Of a stretch of 64,000 bases of DNA, positions 49,219-61,150 are shown piece by piece. The stretch spans positions 17,974,729 through 18,038,728 of the forward strand of contig CM049314.1 of the NCBI GenBank assembly GCA_026874595.1, read 5' to 3'. Origin of the DNA: Sipunculus nudus (taxonomy: Eukaryota > Annelida > Sipuncula > Golfingiida > Sipunculidae). The position numbers and the translations under genes are program-made. The notes under the pieces are model-generated. The model was not told where the DNA came from. It worked only from the letters and a program-made list of their open reading frames with translations, and ran no database searches. Position 1 is the first letter of the stretch. Every line of letters begins with the position of its first letter.

Positions 49219-51736
49219 CAATTACCGTTTGAAATACCTTGACGATTCCAAAGCTATTGTTTGATCGTGCTCCTGCACAGACAAATAAAAATTTTTTTGG
49301 CCATTTTGGGCGGGAATATAAATTTTAGACTGAAAACCTTAAACCTTTACATAGTGACGTAGCATCTAAAGCAGAAATAACAGTTTTACTTTCTATTAGT
49401 TCATATAAACAGGAAATTCAAGACCGTAAATTCATCATTTCAAATGACCTTTTGTTGCTTCATAGACGAATGACAGAACACATTTGTTTATTGTCCCTTC
49501 CATTGGACTAAGAGCCACAATATTAACTGACTGAAATGTTGACACTGCTTTGTAAAAAATTAAAGCGTTAATCAACGTTGAACATTAAACAGCTGCAAAA
49601 ATAAAAGCCTATATTTTTTACATAATCCTGACTTATTTTAAGAGTTGCGAAATAACAGCGACAGCTTACATTTTCAGGTATTTTAATCAAATTATTGCAC
49701 TCATGCACAAACCTATTGACAAAATTACATTTTTACAACAACCATTAAAATTTCAATGTTTTTGACTGCTCTTCCAAAACAAACTCCATTACCCAGCTAT
49801 TAAGCTTAATCATTGGTAGCTTTGTAATTGGAAAGCTTGAATATGGCCTCCTGTTATGGTTACACTGTAATTTTATGACAATATATGACAATGTATTGCA
49901 AGTCCCGGACAAGAAAAGGCAGCACCACCCCAACTAACCTTCACAAAACTGCATTGATCCATACAGGCATCATGCATTATGTTTTATGCATCAGGTTATA
50001 CCAGGTTGCAACCAAGGAAGTAATAGACACGATCTACCCTACATACGTAATGTTAAATATTTTCCATCTTTCCTGTAATTAGCATAACACTTTTTTTAAC
50101 TGCATATGCATCATATGACCAATAACTGATGTCTGGATAGGTTTCAGACATTCAGGGACAGATTCACACAGGCTAGCTTTAGTTAGACCAAACTTTTGGG
50201 TATATATTTTGTAACCTGTGTTCAGTCTGTAAATCAGCTGAAGTTGAGCTGAAAGGCCTATGAGGGAAGAATTAAAATTTTCTAATTACTCGCTAAAAAA
50301 GATGGATGTTGCATACATGTTTAAATATGCTATAATCAGAAGGAGAAAACTGTTCACAATCGTTTTCCAGTGGCCTGGTGCGATATCGCATTAATCGCAT
50401 TTACAACCATATTGGAGTTATAAATAACCTACATTATATTTAAAAGCTACAATGTGCCAAGGCTTGAAACGGAATAAGCAGATGGCGCTGCGTTTAAAGC
50501 AGGTTGTAACCAAAGCTACAAAAACGCACAATACATATTACCTAATAATACATTGATAAACGTTCTCCACATTTTCTGACTTAAATTGTCTAATACGGCC
50601 GACGAAGGGACTCTTCTCAGATGGACTTTTTACACATTGTCTTTTAGACAGTTTCCGAAGAAAATGTGAGAGCTGCGCAAACCCGATTGACATATGGATT
50701 AGCGACATACACATATTCGGCCTTTCGTCCTCTTGCTTCAAAAGGAAATTCCACAAACTTGATTAAGAATTACTTTTCAAAACTCATATGTATGAAACAA
50801 TATATACATAACCCTTTACAGTGAGACATATACTATAAGATCACCCATGGGATTGGTAACAAGTACCCTCAATGCACAGGTGATTTTATTAGACAGGGTC
50901 AGTTATAGCCACTGTGAATATTATCGGTTCACTTAAGTGTGGTCTTAATAGTCGGGTGGTCGTTCAGGAAGAAGGTCTTTCAGATAGGTTCCATTGTATA
51001 TGACTACAACAATTTTATATAAAGGAAAAAAACGGAATTCATCCTTTTAGCATCGTTCATGTCTACCCTCCTACAGGGAAATTCAGCTCGCAGCCTTTCA
51101 TCCACATTAAACATGAACCTGTGCACACGATTATAGTAATCGAATAGTTTTATATGACAACATCATAATGCCCTACTCCGGTTTACCGCGTAATTTAGGA
51201 AGCAGTCATTTATGTACATGATTATATTGATCGTTTATCTGAACATGGTAAAATTTGCACAGGGCTCAAAGCAGGAAGATCGTGAGTTCATAACATTATA
51301 TCGTGAGGGCAAGGCTTTCCTACATCGTGTATAAATAATATAAAGACGCTTTACTTTTGTACATTCTTTTTTAGGACACATGATATGAATCCACCAAGAA
51401 AAGTTAAAAGTTTTCCTATTCAAATACTTTACTTTTTAATATTGGAATGCTTACGAACGATAAACAAATACTCTTGTCGTTGCATATAGGTATATCAATA
51501 TATGTATTAGAACTTGATTACTCATTTAGAAAAAGTGCTAATATTTTACAACTCATGCGTGGACCTACACACGTAATAAGGACGTATATAAGAATGTTTT
51601 ATAATGTTCGTGTTACTCTTAAAACTTGAAAACAAATAAATGTATGACAAAGGGATCATCGTCATTATAAGCTGATAAACAGTTGAAATAGGCGATATGT
51701 AAAGTATTCAAATTACGTACAGTGCACACAACCAGT

Positions 51737-52034
51737 AATGCCAATCTGATGACCGATAAATCTTATTTTTCAAGCATGACTGTCACCAGAGGACTATGAC
51801 TTTTATTTTAGTGCATATTCAAGTAGGGAAATTAACCATACGATTGTTTAAATAATTTATTGTAGATTAATAGGGGCTGGGATGTAATGCCAATCTGATG
51901 ACCGATAAATCTTATTTCTCAAGCATGACTGTCACCAGAGGACTATGACTTTTATTATAGTGCATATTCAAGTAGGGAAATTAACCATACGATTGTTTAA
52001 ATAATTTATTGTAGATTAATAGGGGTTGGGATGT
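51737..52034. repeat. Two-copy tandem repeat, period 149 bp
   Basis: Copies start at 51737 and 51886 with AATGCCAATCTGATGACCG. Single copy in P1 and P3, so it is a recent event private to P2. Confidence 0.9.
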
Positions 52035-52270
52035 TAGCGTTAGAAATTAGTTTTGAGAACCGAGGTGTTTCATTTGAAGTTAGTTTCATTATAGTTTTAA
52101 TTCCGTGGGAACCGATTCACGTCCACACTGTTCCTATAGCAACATTGTTTGTTGCAGACATCAAAGGCAACGCACCTGCTTATTTGCTTTTTCTTATGTT
52201 TTGTTTTCTGGAGGCGTGTTCATTTTAGTATTCATGCAGTTAGTGAAAATTCGGTTAATACAGTGAGATG

Positions 52271-52318
52271 ATTGGCCAGAAGACGGGCAGGAATTGTGAC
52301 GTCAGCAGGTTTATATAA
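52271..52318 (+). promoter_or_regulatory. Core-promoter-like cluster, copy 2
   Basis: ATTGG at 52271, TGACGTCA at 52297-52304 and TATATAA at 52312-52318, in the same spacing as copy 1. A consensus splice donor (TTCAG|GTACGT) follows at 52644/52645, about 300 bases after the expected start; the leader between them has only very short ATG frames. This fits a non-coding first exon. Confidence 0.6.
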
Positions 52319-52503
52319 GCCATGGATAAGAGGTACTCTTAACAAACGCCGAGGTCATTTCAAATGCCCAGTTAGTAGCAGCCTGGTGGTTGTGTGCGGT
52401 CTAGAGGAGGGTCCGTGTTTGTCAGGTCTGAACAACTGAGAGGCGATATTCCTAGCATAGGACGTCAGTGTTGAGGAAGGCACCGTAGATACCCGTGTAC
52501 CGG

Positions 52504-52903
52504 ACTTAAGAGTGAATACCGTAATTACCAATGGACCGTTAATCCGTTTATGTCAGTCTACCGTTAATACGTATAGTGACAGACCAGGACGATACACGCA
52601 AAACGAGAGTGGTACGGAATATTGTCGTCGGGGGGCATATTCAGGTACGTAATGTTTGATGAATCCAGGAAACATCTGCTGTGAAAGATATTTCTTCAGT
52701 AATCCTTACAGAGGAGGAAGTGAGCCTATCTGTCAGTGCTTTATTGACTTTGCCTTGAGCTGGGAACCCGTACTTTAGTGAGAAACTGTGTTATTTAGTA
52801 GCGCGAATCTCTGACAAAACCTTGTGTATGTACACAATGTGGGCGAACAGGTCATTTTCTCAATGCATTTAAACGTGACAGTGCATTTTCCTGAAAATCT
52901 TTT
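52504..52903. other. Segment S, copy 2, and junction to block Q
   Basis: 52504-52850 matches 61151-61510 and holds the end of the putative leader exon. 52850-52903 is a 55-60-base copy of the middle of block Q (53464-53522) placed directly before the Q start, a rearrangement scar. No ORF. Confidence 0.65.
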
Positions 52904-54555
52904 GTGCAAATGAATTAAGCATTTCTTTTCCCCGTTTTTGTGCTTGACATATTTTTGTAGATCCACTAGCGCTCAAGGCATGTGGTGTGTTTGTCCATGT
53001 ATACCAGCGGGCACACAACATAGAAGTTGTTTCAGTGATAAATAAACTCGGGAAATAAAGAGAATCTAGTCCAATGTACAAGATTTATAAAATGATTAAA
53101 GTTTGGATGTTATTTCAATATTTGGGATACAATTTTTGTTAAAATAACTATCGATCCGATGAGCGAATATGAAATGTGCAATGCATTTTTTTTTAATTAT
53201 ATCATACTAGTTGTTTTGCTGGATCAGTAAAAGACGATATTATTTTGTGTACAGGTATGAGTAAATGAATACGTATAAGTAAATAAAAAAGACTACTTAT
53301 GCCGTCCTCAAGTTAAACATATTCATGCCTTCAAGTAAAAAAATCTGAAAACAATTGTCATTCTTATCATTAATTAGTATTTTTTAACCAACTAAATGTT
53401 AAAATAATTATCGATGAATTTTCCTGCTAAATACATCTTATGGTTACAGTAAACATATTTCAACAGGTCATTTTCTCAATGCATTTAAACGTGACAGTGC
53501 ATTTTCCTGAATATCTTTTGTGTATGTGTTTTCGACTTTCAACAAGATGTGGTGAAACACCATCATGTCCGCAAACCACTGCCTTTTTGCAAGCCGATAT
53601 TAAAATTCCAGCCAAAGCTATCAGTTTTATTTATCCAAATCGGTAAAGTCAGAAGTATGGACCCATTCACGGAACTCCTACATGGTAAATTGTGCCCATT
53701 GATCAGTTTACACGCTGCTTGCCATCATCTATTGAGGAAGAACGTCTGGACTCAATTATATAAATAATTATGTAATTGGTATTTATTTTCCCCGCTTTGA
53801 CAGTTAATAGCAATGGCCTGGGCTAAAATTTTCCCCATGCAGATTCATTAATGTATTCAATTTAACAGTATCGTTGAACGCAGGGAATATTTTGCGACCC
53901 CTGTTGATTTACGTTGAATAAATTAAGCATAGGCCATACTACACATAAAGTGGAAATCAGTGGCATTAACAATTTAGAAAAATCAATAGATTATACTTAT
54001 TTTTAAAATAAATTTCTGTTTTTCAGCGCCATAGGGGGAATGAAAGATGAAATATATACAAATTTTTTCTTCGCAGGGAATATTTTTCATTTAATCGATG
54101 CATAAATAACTTTAAAAAGGCTAAAAGAGAAGGAATTGTCGTAAAAGAGTTATACATTGAATAAAATCTATAATAAAATTAATTGTTAAACACGATAAAT
54201 ATATTTCCTGCAAATTTTAAAATCCAAACGGTTTAATATTACAAGTCGTCTCAGGGTCAGAAGCAATCATCAACTATACATCCTGTTTCATCAAGAATTT
54301 ATCATTCCCCTTTCCAGGAAAAAAAAGTATCTTGTACAAGAATTTTTTTTCCTGAAAGAGAAACGCCTGAAATATTATAACCAAGTTTACAATATTTTGG
54401 ATAGATTCACTAGTTTTAGTTTTGGGATGTTTAGGCATTGTTTATTCGTGAAAGTACTGTCTCCAGTGTTGGTTAGTAACCATTACTACAGACGCACAGA
54501 TAGGCCATGTTGATCACGGAGCTGCCATTAAGACTTACCTGAAAGAGTGGCTAGA
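52904..54555. repeat. Block Q, copy 2
   Basis: Near-identical to 42284-43915. One visible difference is a short substitution near 54013-54043 (TCTGTTTTTCAGCGCC...). No convincing gene. Confidence 0.85.
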
Positions 54556-54818
54556 GTGGCATACACTTTACCCACTGAGACAAGTTACTGATATAAAACT
54601 GATACCTAAATGCCATATTTGATACCTGAATATTTAAAACAACATTTTGTAAACTGTACAATATTTTCGAAAATATATTCCAGGTAATTCCCATTATTCG
54701 TGCTTAGTAAGACGCCCGTTTTTTAAACTAAACCTGCTAAACAATTGCTATTAATTTATATTCATTTTGTAGGTAAAAGATTAAATTATTTCTGATAATT
54801 CTCAAAATAAATAAGTCC
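54556..54818. other. Segment x, the ancestral Q-to-R link
   Basis: Continues block Q as units 1 and 2 do near 7160 and 34820 (GGCATACAC...CTACCC-like, then ACTGATACCTA). Replaced by block P in the Q1-P1 arrangement. Confidence 0.65.
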
Positions 54819-55741
54819 TATTTAAAATTTGAAATGTATTACTTACATATTCAATACATTTGTCATTAAATGTTATATGGTATGATTCCCCAGTAAGCAA
54901 TGGAGATCGGTGATCTGAATAAGCAAAGTCCGGAACCTTTGACAAGAAAAAAAAGCAAACGTGAAAGAACAAAAAGGGGTTAAAATATACACAACATTTA
55001 CTCTTTGTCCTTATGGTACAGAGCATATAGCGCACGGAGAAACATAAGCAAGTAATCGATAATGCTTTGTAAGGGTAAAAAGATGGAGAATAAAATTACA
55101 AAAGTGGCATCCTGATGCGTCACAAGATAAGACTTAATTTTTAGTTCAATTTATTATTCAGCCTTTAAACGGACTTTGCCGTTTACATACGTAAGATGTT
55201 ATAATTCCACATGCAAAAAAAGGGGCAAGGGGTATTCAATATAAACACATGTATCAAACAACATATGCCTAAATCGCAACCCGAAGTACACTCCATAACT
55301 CAAAGGAGGATGGAGGATACAAAATGAATGAGAGTAACAGGGAATAATCAATATTAATTTAATGTCTCTGAATAGTTCTTTAAAATGGTAAAATGAAAAG
55401 ACACTTGACATTAATTGCATGAAGCTCCTTTGATAGACGTGTTTAGAGTTATAGATTCAATTTTGTCAATTTCGTTTTTAATGCAGAGGTTGTTTGTGAG
55501 CTCGAGTTAAAAATCCTTCTGAACAAACAAACGATTCATATTTGACAATATGAATTCCTTAAGAAAAGGCAGAAGCTGTATATGTTTGAATATATGTTCA
55601 TTCAATATAATTATATGGGAATTAATTGATCTATTTTCGGTAATAGCTATCGAGTGGTTCTTGTGGGAAAGTGACACTACATCTACCTTGAATCAACAGA
55701 CAATCACATATCAAAGTTTTCCGATAGATTCCTTGTACATA

Positions 55742-55745
<4 letters not shown>
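54819..55745. repeat. Block R, copy 2, left part
   Basis: Near-identical to 45919-46849. No gene. Confidence 0.8.

Positions 55746-55792
<47 letters not shown>
55746..55792. repeat. (GA)n microsatellite at unit 3/unit 4 boundary
   Basis: Same position and flanks as 46850-46904, slightly shorter. Confidence 0.95.
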
Positions 55793-55796
<4 letters not shown>

Positions 55797-56590
55797 AAGA
55801 TTATCCAGTCACACCAAAGCAAAGCTTGAATAACATTGCACAAATTACGTTGACATTTGTAACTAGCTCCTCTAACCTACAGTCTGATTGGAAATATGTT
55901 CTAGCCATCCTAACGTCCCTGCATACACGATTGGCTGGCCTTTCATAGACCCAAATTCGACCAGTCCATTAAAATTCGCGTAGGATATGGGAGATTTAAT
56001 GCACTGCACAGGTAGCAGCTACTTCGCTAAGCACAGACCGAGCAACTATTCTTAGGTCACATATATAATTCAACATGTTTATACCGGTTGTTACCACGGC
56101 CTGTAATCAGATGATACACATAACCTTTAAAAGTTAACTTACATACCTGACAGTAAATGTTCTCCGAATTCAATTAGTTCATAATATAAACACATCTGTC
56201 TATAAAGAGGATCGTATTAGAAATGTTTAAATACATAAATAAACTCAAAAACCCAACCGATGGTAGAGGACACACTATGTTTAGTGTTTGCCCTACGACG
56301 TTTGTGTCTACAATGCAATTTTGGGTAATTACTTAAAGCAAAATATTTAAATGAATGATCATTTGCTACTGCGTGATGCATAATTTTCTTACGTTGGTAA
56401 CTATAAGGGAGCCGCAATGTTTATATATATTTTTTTGTGACACGTACCCGCTTTTGGTTTTCCATTCGTTATCAATTAACCTTTCAATTGTACAATGATA
56501 ATATATCATAACTTAAAGCCCAAGTGTATTTATCCAGTCCTATGTCCCTGCTACTATAGAAGGATTATAATGTTATTAAAGTGTTGTATA
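55793..56590. repeat. Block A-like start of unit 4
   Basis: Near-identical to 46905-47700. Confidence 0.8.
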
Positions 56591-56935
56591 TCAGGAAATG
56601 GCAGGCACAGAATGAAATGAATGAAAGATTGAATGAAAGAAAAATTGAATGAAAGAATAATCAGAATAATCTGCTGATCCCAAAGCTTAATTATGAGGCA
56701 AAACAGCCAACAAAATGAAGACTTTCCAGAAGTCAAAGTACAGGTAGTCCGTGAAAAGAATAGTGGAACTTTTGGATGCTTACTAAGCGGGGATTATGTC
56801 CACTACGAAGTTGCTAAAGAGAGTAAGCCACCTCTACCAGACCCGGCTGACGACTTTTTGACTATATGGCACATTCAAGGAATTATGCTAACTGCAATAT
56901 TATGCTTAGTTTTGATATATATGTATATATATATT

Positions 56936-56988
<53 letters not shown>

Positions 56989-57600
56989 CTGATCAGTGTT
57001 GCCTTTCCGATGGAAAATAATTGCCTTTGAAAATATAATCTCCTAAATTATCACAAGGATCGGTATGCAATTTATTTGGTACATAAAAGAAGTACTTCAT
57101 AGAATAGGCCATGCAATTTTGTGCGAGTAAAATCTGGCGTGAATACGTTTATTGTGACTCTTTAGTTGAATTTGGTTATTTTCTTTTTTGTTTCATGTAT
57201 TTATCTAAACTCCAACTGCTTTCCCTCTGTAATATACGATGAGAGTGTGATTTGATTTGTTAGTTGTTTTTTCTGTTATTTCGGTTTTCGTGACTCGTTT
57301 TATATATATTATGTTAAATTCTAATAAACCTTGTCAGTTCTTTGAGTTGTGATATGGTGTCAATTGTTTCCCACATTTAAATTTTTTCTGTTTTTTTGTA
57401 TATATCGAAACTACAACTGTTTTCACTCAGTAAGATTATCTGCAATATTATCTAGTAGAGTAGTTGAACTGCAGATATGTAATAGCAATAAAACCTGTTT
57501 AGATTCTTTGAATCACTCAATTATGCATTTTTGGTTTATGTTGATTTTCCATATTTCATATTTCAGTTTTTATACCTCGTTTTATTTTGTATATAATAAA

Positions 57601-57633
<33 letters not shown>

Positions 57634-59166
57634 CTATATATCTATATATATATATATGGTGTCAAATGCGTTTCTTACAAACTATTACAAATTAAGTGTG
57701 TGCATTAAATCTGTTTTATATATACATATATACATATATACATATATTTAGCTCTGCCGAAGGCCTAACTTGTCCAAGTACAATTTTTAACATCTGATTC
57801 GCGCTCTGACGAAATATTTTTTGCCGATATTGAAGCGTGGTTCAATCATCTTAGTTCAATATTTCTCAAGTGTATTGTTAACATAACCTCGGTTATTTCA
57901 TATCAGTTTAAGCAGGCAGGACATGTTTGTTACATCGATCCGACATCGTACCTGCCCGTTTACAAAGTGATCCGAGATCGTAGTGGCCAGATACAAAGTG
58001 GTCCGAGGTGGTAGGCCCAGTGGTCCGAGATCGTAAAGGTCCGATCTGAAATTGTCCGACTTCGTGTGGGCCGAGATGTAAAAGGTCCGAGATCTACAAT
58101 TACCCTTTGAAATACCTTGAAGATTCCAATGCTATTGTTTGATCGTGCTCCTGCACAGACAAATAAAAATTTTTTTGGCCATTTTGGGCGGGAATATAAA
58201 TTTTAGACTGAAAACCTTAAACCTTTACATAGTGACGTAGCATATAAACAGGAAATTCAAGACCGTAAATTCATCATTTCAAATGACCTTTTGTTGCTTC
58301 ATAGACGAATGACAGAACACATTTGTTTATTGTCCCTTCCATTGGACTAAGAGCCACAATATTAACTGACTGAAATGTTGACACTGCTTTGTAAAAAATT
58401 AAAGCGTTAATCAACGTTGAACAATAAACAGCTGCAAAAATAAACGCCCATATTTTTTACATAATCCTGACTTATTTTAAGAGTTGCGAAATAACAGCGA
58501 CAGCTTACATTTTCAGGTATTTTAATCAAATTATTGCACTCATGCACAAACCTATTGACCAAATTACATTTTTACAACAACCATTAGAATTTCAATGTTT
58601 TTGACTGCTCTTCCAAAACAAACTGCATTACCCAGCTATTAAGCTTAATCATTGGTAGCTTTGTAAAGCTTGAATATGGCCTCCTGTTATGGTTACACTG
58701 TAATTTTATGACAATATATGACAATGTATTGCAAGTCCCGGAGAAGAAAAGGCAGCACCACCCCAACTAACCTTCACAAAACTGCATTGATCCATACAGG
58801 CATCATGCATTATGTTTTATGCATCAGGTTATACCAGGTTGCAACCAAGGAAGTAATAGACACGATCTACCCTACATACGTAATGTTAAATATTTTCCAT
58901 CTTTCCTGTAATTAGCATAACACTTTTTTTAACTGCATATGGATCATATGGCCAATAACTGATGTCTGGATTGGTTTCAAACATTCAGGGACAGATTCAC
59001 ACAGGCTAGCTTTAGTTAGACCAAACGTTTGGGTATACATGTTGTAACCTGTGTTCAGTCTGTAAATCAGCTGAAGTTGAGCTGAAAGGCCTATGAGGGA
59101 AGAATTAAAATTTTCTAATTACTCGCTAAAAAAGATGGATGTTGCATACATGTTTAAATATGCTAT
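56591..59166. repeat. Unit 4 body, copy of 47701-50333
   Basis: Same content in the same order, with small deletions (for example about 30 bases near 58243 and 8 near 58665). Contains the second ORF copy, the second CCGAGATCGTA array (57945-58100) and (AT)n tracts at 56938-56987 and 57606-57657. Confidence 0.8.
56693..56992 (+). CDS. Uncharacterised short ORF with C-terminal hydrophobic segment, copy 2
   Basis: Counterpart of 47807-48100, with the same start and hydrophobic segment (GIMLTAILCLVLIYMYI) and the same run into a TA microsatellite. Several changes are non-synonymous and none shifts the frame, but with so few differences this is weak evidence of selection. Confidence 0.2.
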
Positions 59167-61150
59167 AATCAGAAGGAGAAAACTGTTCACAATCGTTTTC
59201 CAGTGGCCTGGTGCGATATCGCATTAATCGCATTTACAACCATATTGGAGTTATAAATAACCTACATTATATTTAAAAGCTACAATGTGCCAAGGCTTGA
59301 AACGGAATAAGCAGATGGCGCTGCGTTTAAAGCAGGTTGTAACCAAAGCTACAATACGCACAATACATATTACCTAATAATACATTGATAAACGTTCTCC
59401 ACATTTTCTGACTTAAATTGTCTTATACGACCGACGAAGGGACTCTTCTCAGATGGACTTTTTACACATTGTCTTTTAGACAGTTTCCGAAGAAAATGTG
59501 AGATCTGCGCAAACCCGATTGACATATGGATTAGCGACATACACATATTCGGCCTTTCGTCCTCTTGCTTCAAAAGGAAATTCCACAAACTTGATTAAGA
59601 ATTACTTTTCAAAACTCATATGTATGAAACAATATATACATAACCCTTTACAGTGAGACATATACTATAAGATCACCCATGGGATTGGTAACAAGTACCC
59701 TCAAAGCACAGGTGATTTTATTAGACAGGGTCAGTTATAGCCACTGTGAATATTATCGGTTCACTTAAGTGTGGTCTTAATAGTCGGGTGGTCGTTCAGG
59801 CAGAAGGTCTTTCAGATAGGTTCCATTGTATATGACTACAATAATTTTATATAAAGGAAAAAACGGAATTCATCATTTTAGCATCGTTCATGTCTACCCT
59901 CCTACAGGGAAATTCAGCTCGCAGCCTTTCATCCACATTAAACATGAACCTGTGCACACGATTATAGTAATCGAATAGTTTTATATGACAACATCATAAT
60001 GCCCTACTCCGGTTTACCGCGTAATTTAGGAAGCAGTCATTTATGTACATGATTATATTGATCGTTTATTTGAACATGGTAAAATTTGCACAGGGCTCAA
60101 AGCAGGAAGATCGTGAGTTCATAACATCATATCGTGAGGGCAAGGCTTTCCTACATCGTGTATAAATATTATAAAGATGCTTTACATTTGAACATTTTTT
60201 TTAAGGACACATGATATGAATCCACCAAGAGTTAAAAGTTTTCCGATTCAAATACTTTACTCTTTAATATTGGAATGCCGCCGAACGATAAACAAATAAT
60301 CTCTTCGTTGCATATAGGTATATCAATATATGCATTAGAACTTGATTACTCATTAAAAAAAAGTGCTAATATTTTACAATACATGCGTGGACCTACACAC
60401 GTAATAAGGACGTAAATAAGAATGTCTTATTATGTTTGTGTTACTCTTAAAACTTGAAAACAAATAAATGTATGACAAAGGGATCATCGAAATTATAAGC
60501 TGATAAACAGTTGGAATAGGCGATATGTAAAGTATTCAAATTACGTTCAGTGCACACAACCAGTAATGCCAATCTGATGACCGATAAATCTTATTTTTCA
60601 GAAATGACTGTCACCAGAGGACTATGACTTTGATTTTAGTGCATATTCAAGTAGGGAATATAACCATACGATTGTTTAAATAATTTATTGTAGATTAATA
60701 GGGGTTGGGATGTTGGCGAGAACCGAGGTGTTTCATTTGATGTTAGTTTCATTACAGTTTTAATTCCGTGGGAACCGATTCACGTCCACACTGTTCCTAT
60801 ACCAACATTGGCAACCAAAGGCAACGCACCTGCTTATTTGCTTTTTCTTATGTTTTTTTTTCTGGAGGCGTGTCCATTTTAGTATTCATGCAGTTAGTGA
60901 CGATTCGGTTTATGCAGTGAGATGATTGGCCAGAAGACGGGCAGGAATTGTGACGTCAGCAGGTTTATATTAGCCATGGATAAGAGGTACTCTTAACAAT
61001 AGCCAAAGTAATTTCAAATGCCCAGTTAGAAGCAGCCTGGTGGATGTGTGCGGTCTAGAGGGGGGTACGTGTATGTCAGGTCTGAACAACTGAGAGGCGA
61101 TAATCCTAGCATATAACGTCAGTGTTGAGGACGGCACCGTAGATACCCGT
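59167..61150. repeat. Block P, copy 3
   Basis: The most diverged P copy; it has small deletions (for example near 60716, removing the start of a 65-codon frame kept in P1 and P2). Continues into S and then into the GPCR-bearing segment. Confidence 0.85.
60925..60972 (+). promoter_or_regulatory. Core-promoter-like cluster, copy 3, TATA altered
   Basis: ATTGG at 60925 and TGACGTCA at 60951-60958 are intact; the TATA element has become TATATTA (60966-60972). The splice donor TTCAG|GTACGT is kept at 61298/61299. The next recognisable coding start on this strand is the GPCR relic at 63458, making that receptor a candidate client. Confidence 0.55.

Larger units (their letters stand above)
47701..50333. 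repeat. Unit 3 body, duplicated at 56591-59166
   Basis: Near-identical second copy in unit 4; no equivalent in units 1 and 2. Contains the ORF at 47807, (AT)n tracts at 48051-48110 and 48731-48779, ATATAC repeats near 48840, and the degenerate CCGAGATCGTA array at 49058-49218. Nothing else recognisable. Confidence 0.8.
50334..52503. repeat. Block P, copy 2
   Basis: Near-identical to P1 apart from a local 149-bp tandem doubling (51737-52034). It continues into the S segment, which P1 lacks. Confidence 0.85.
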
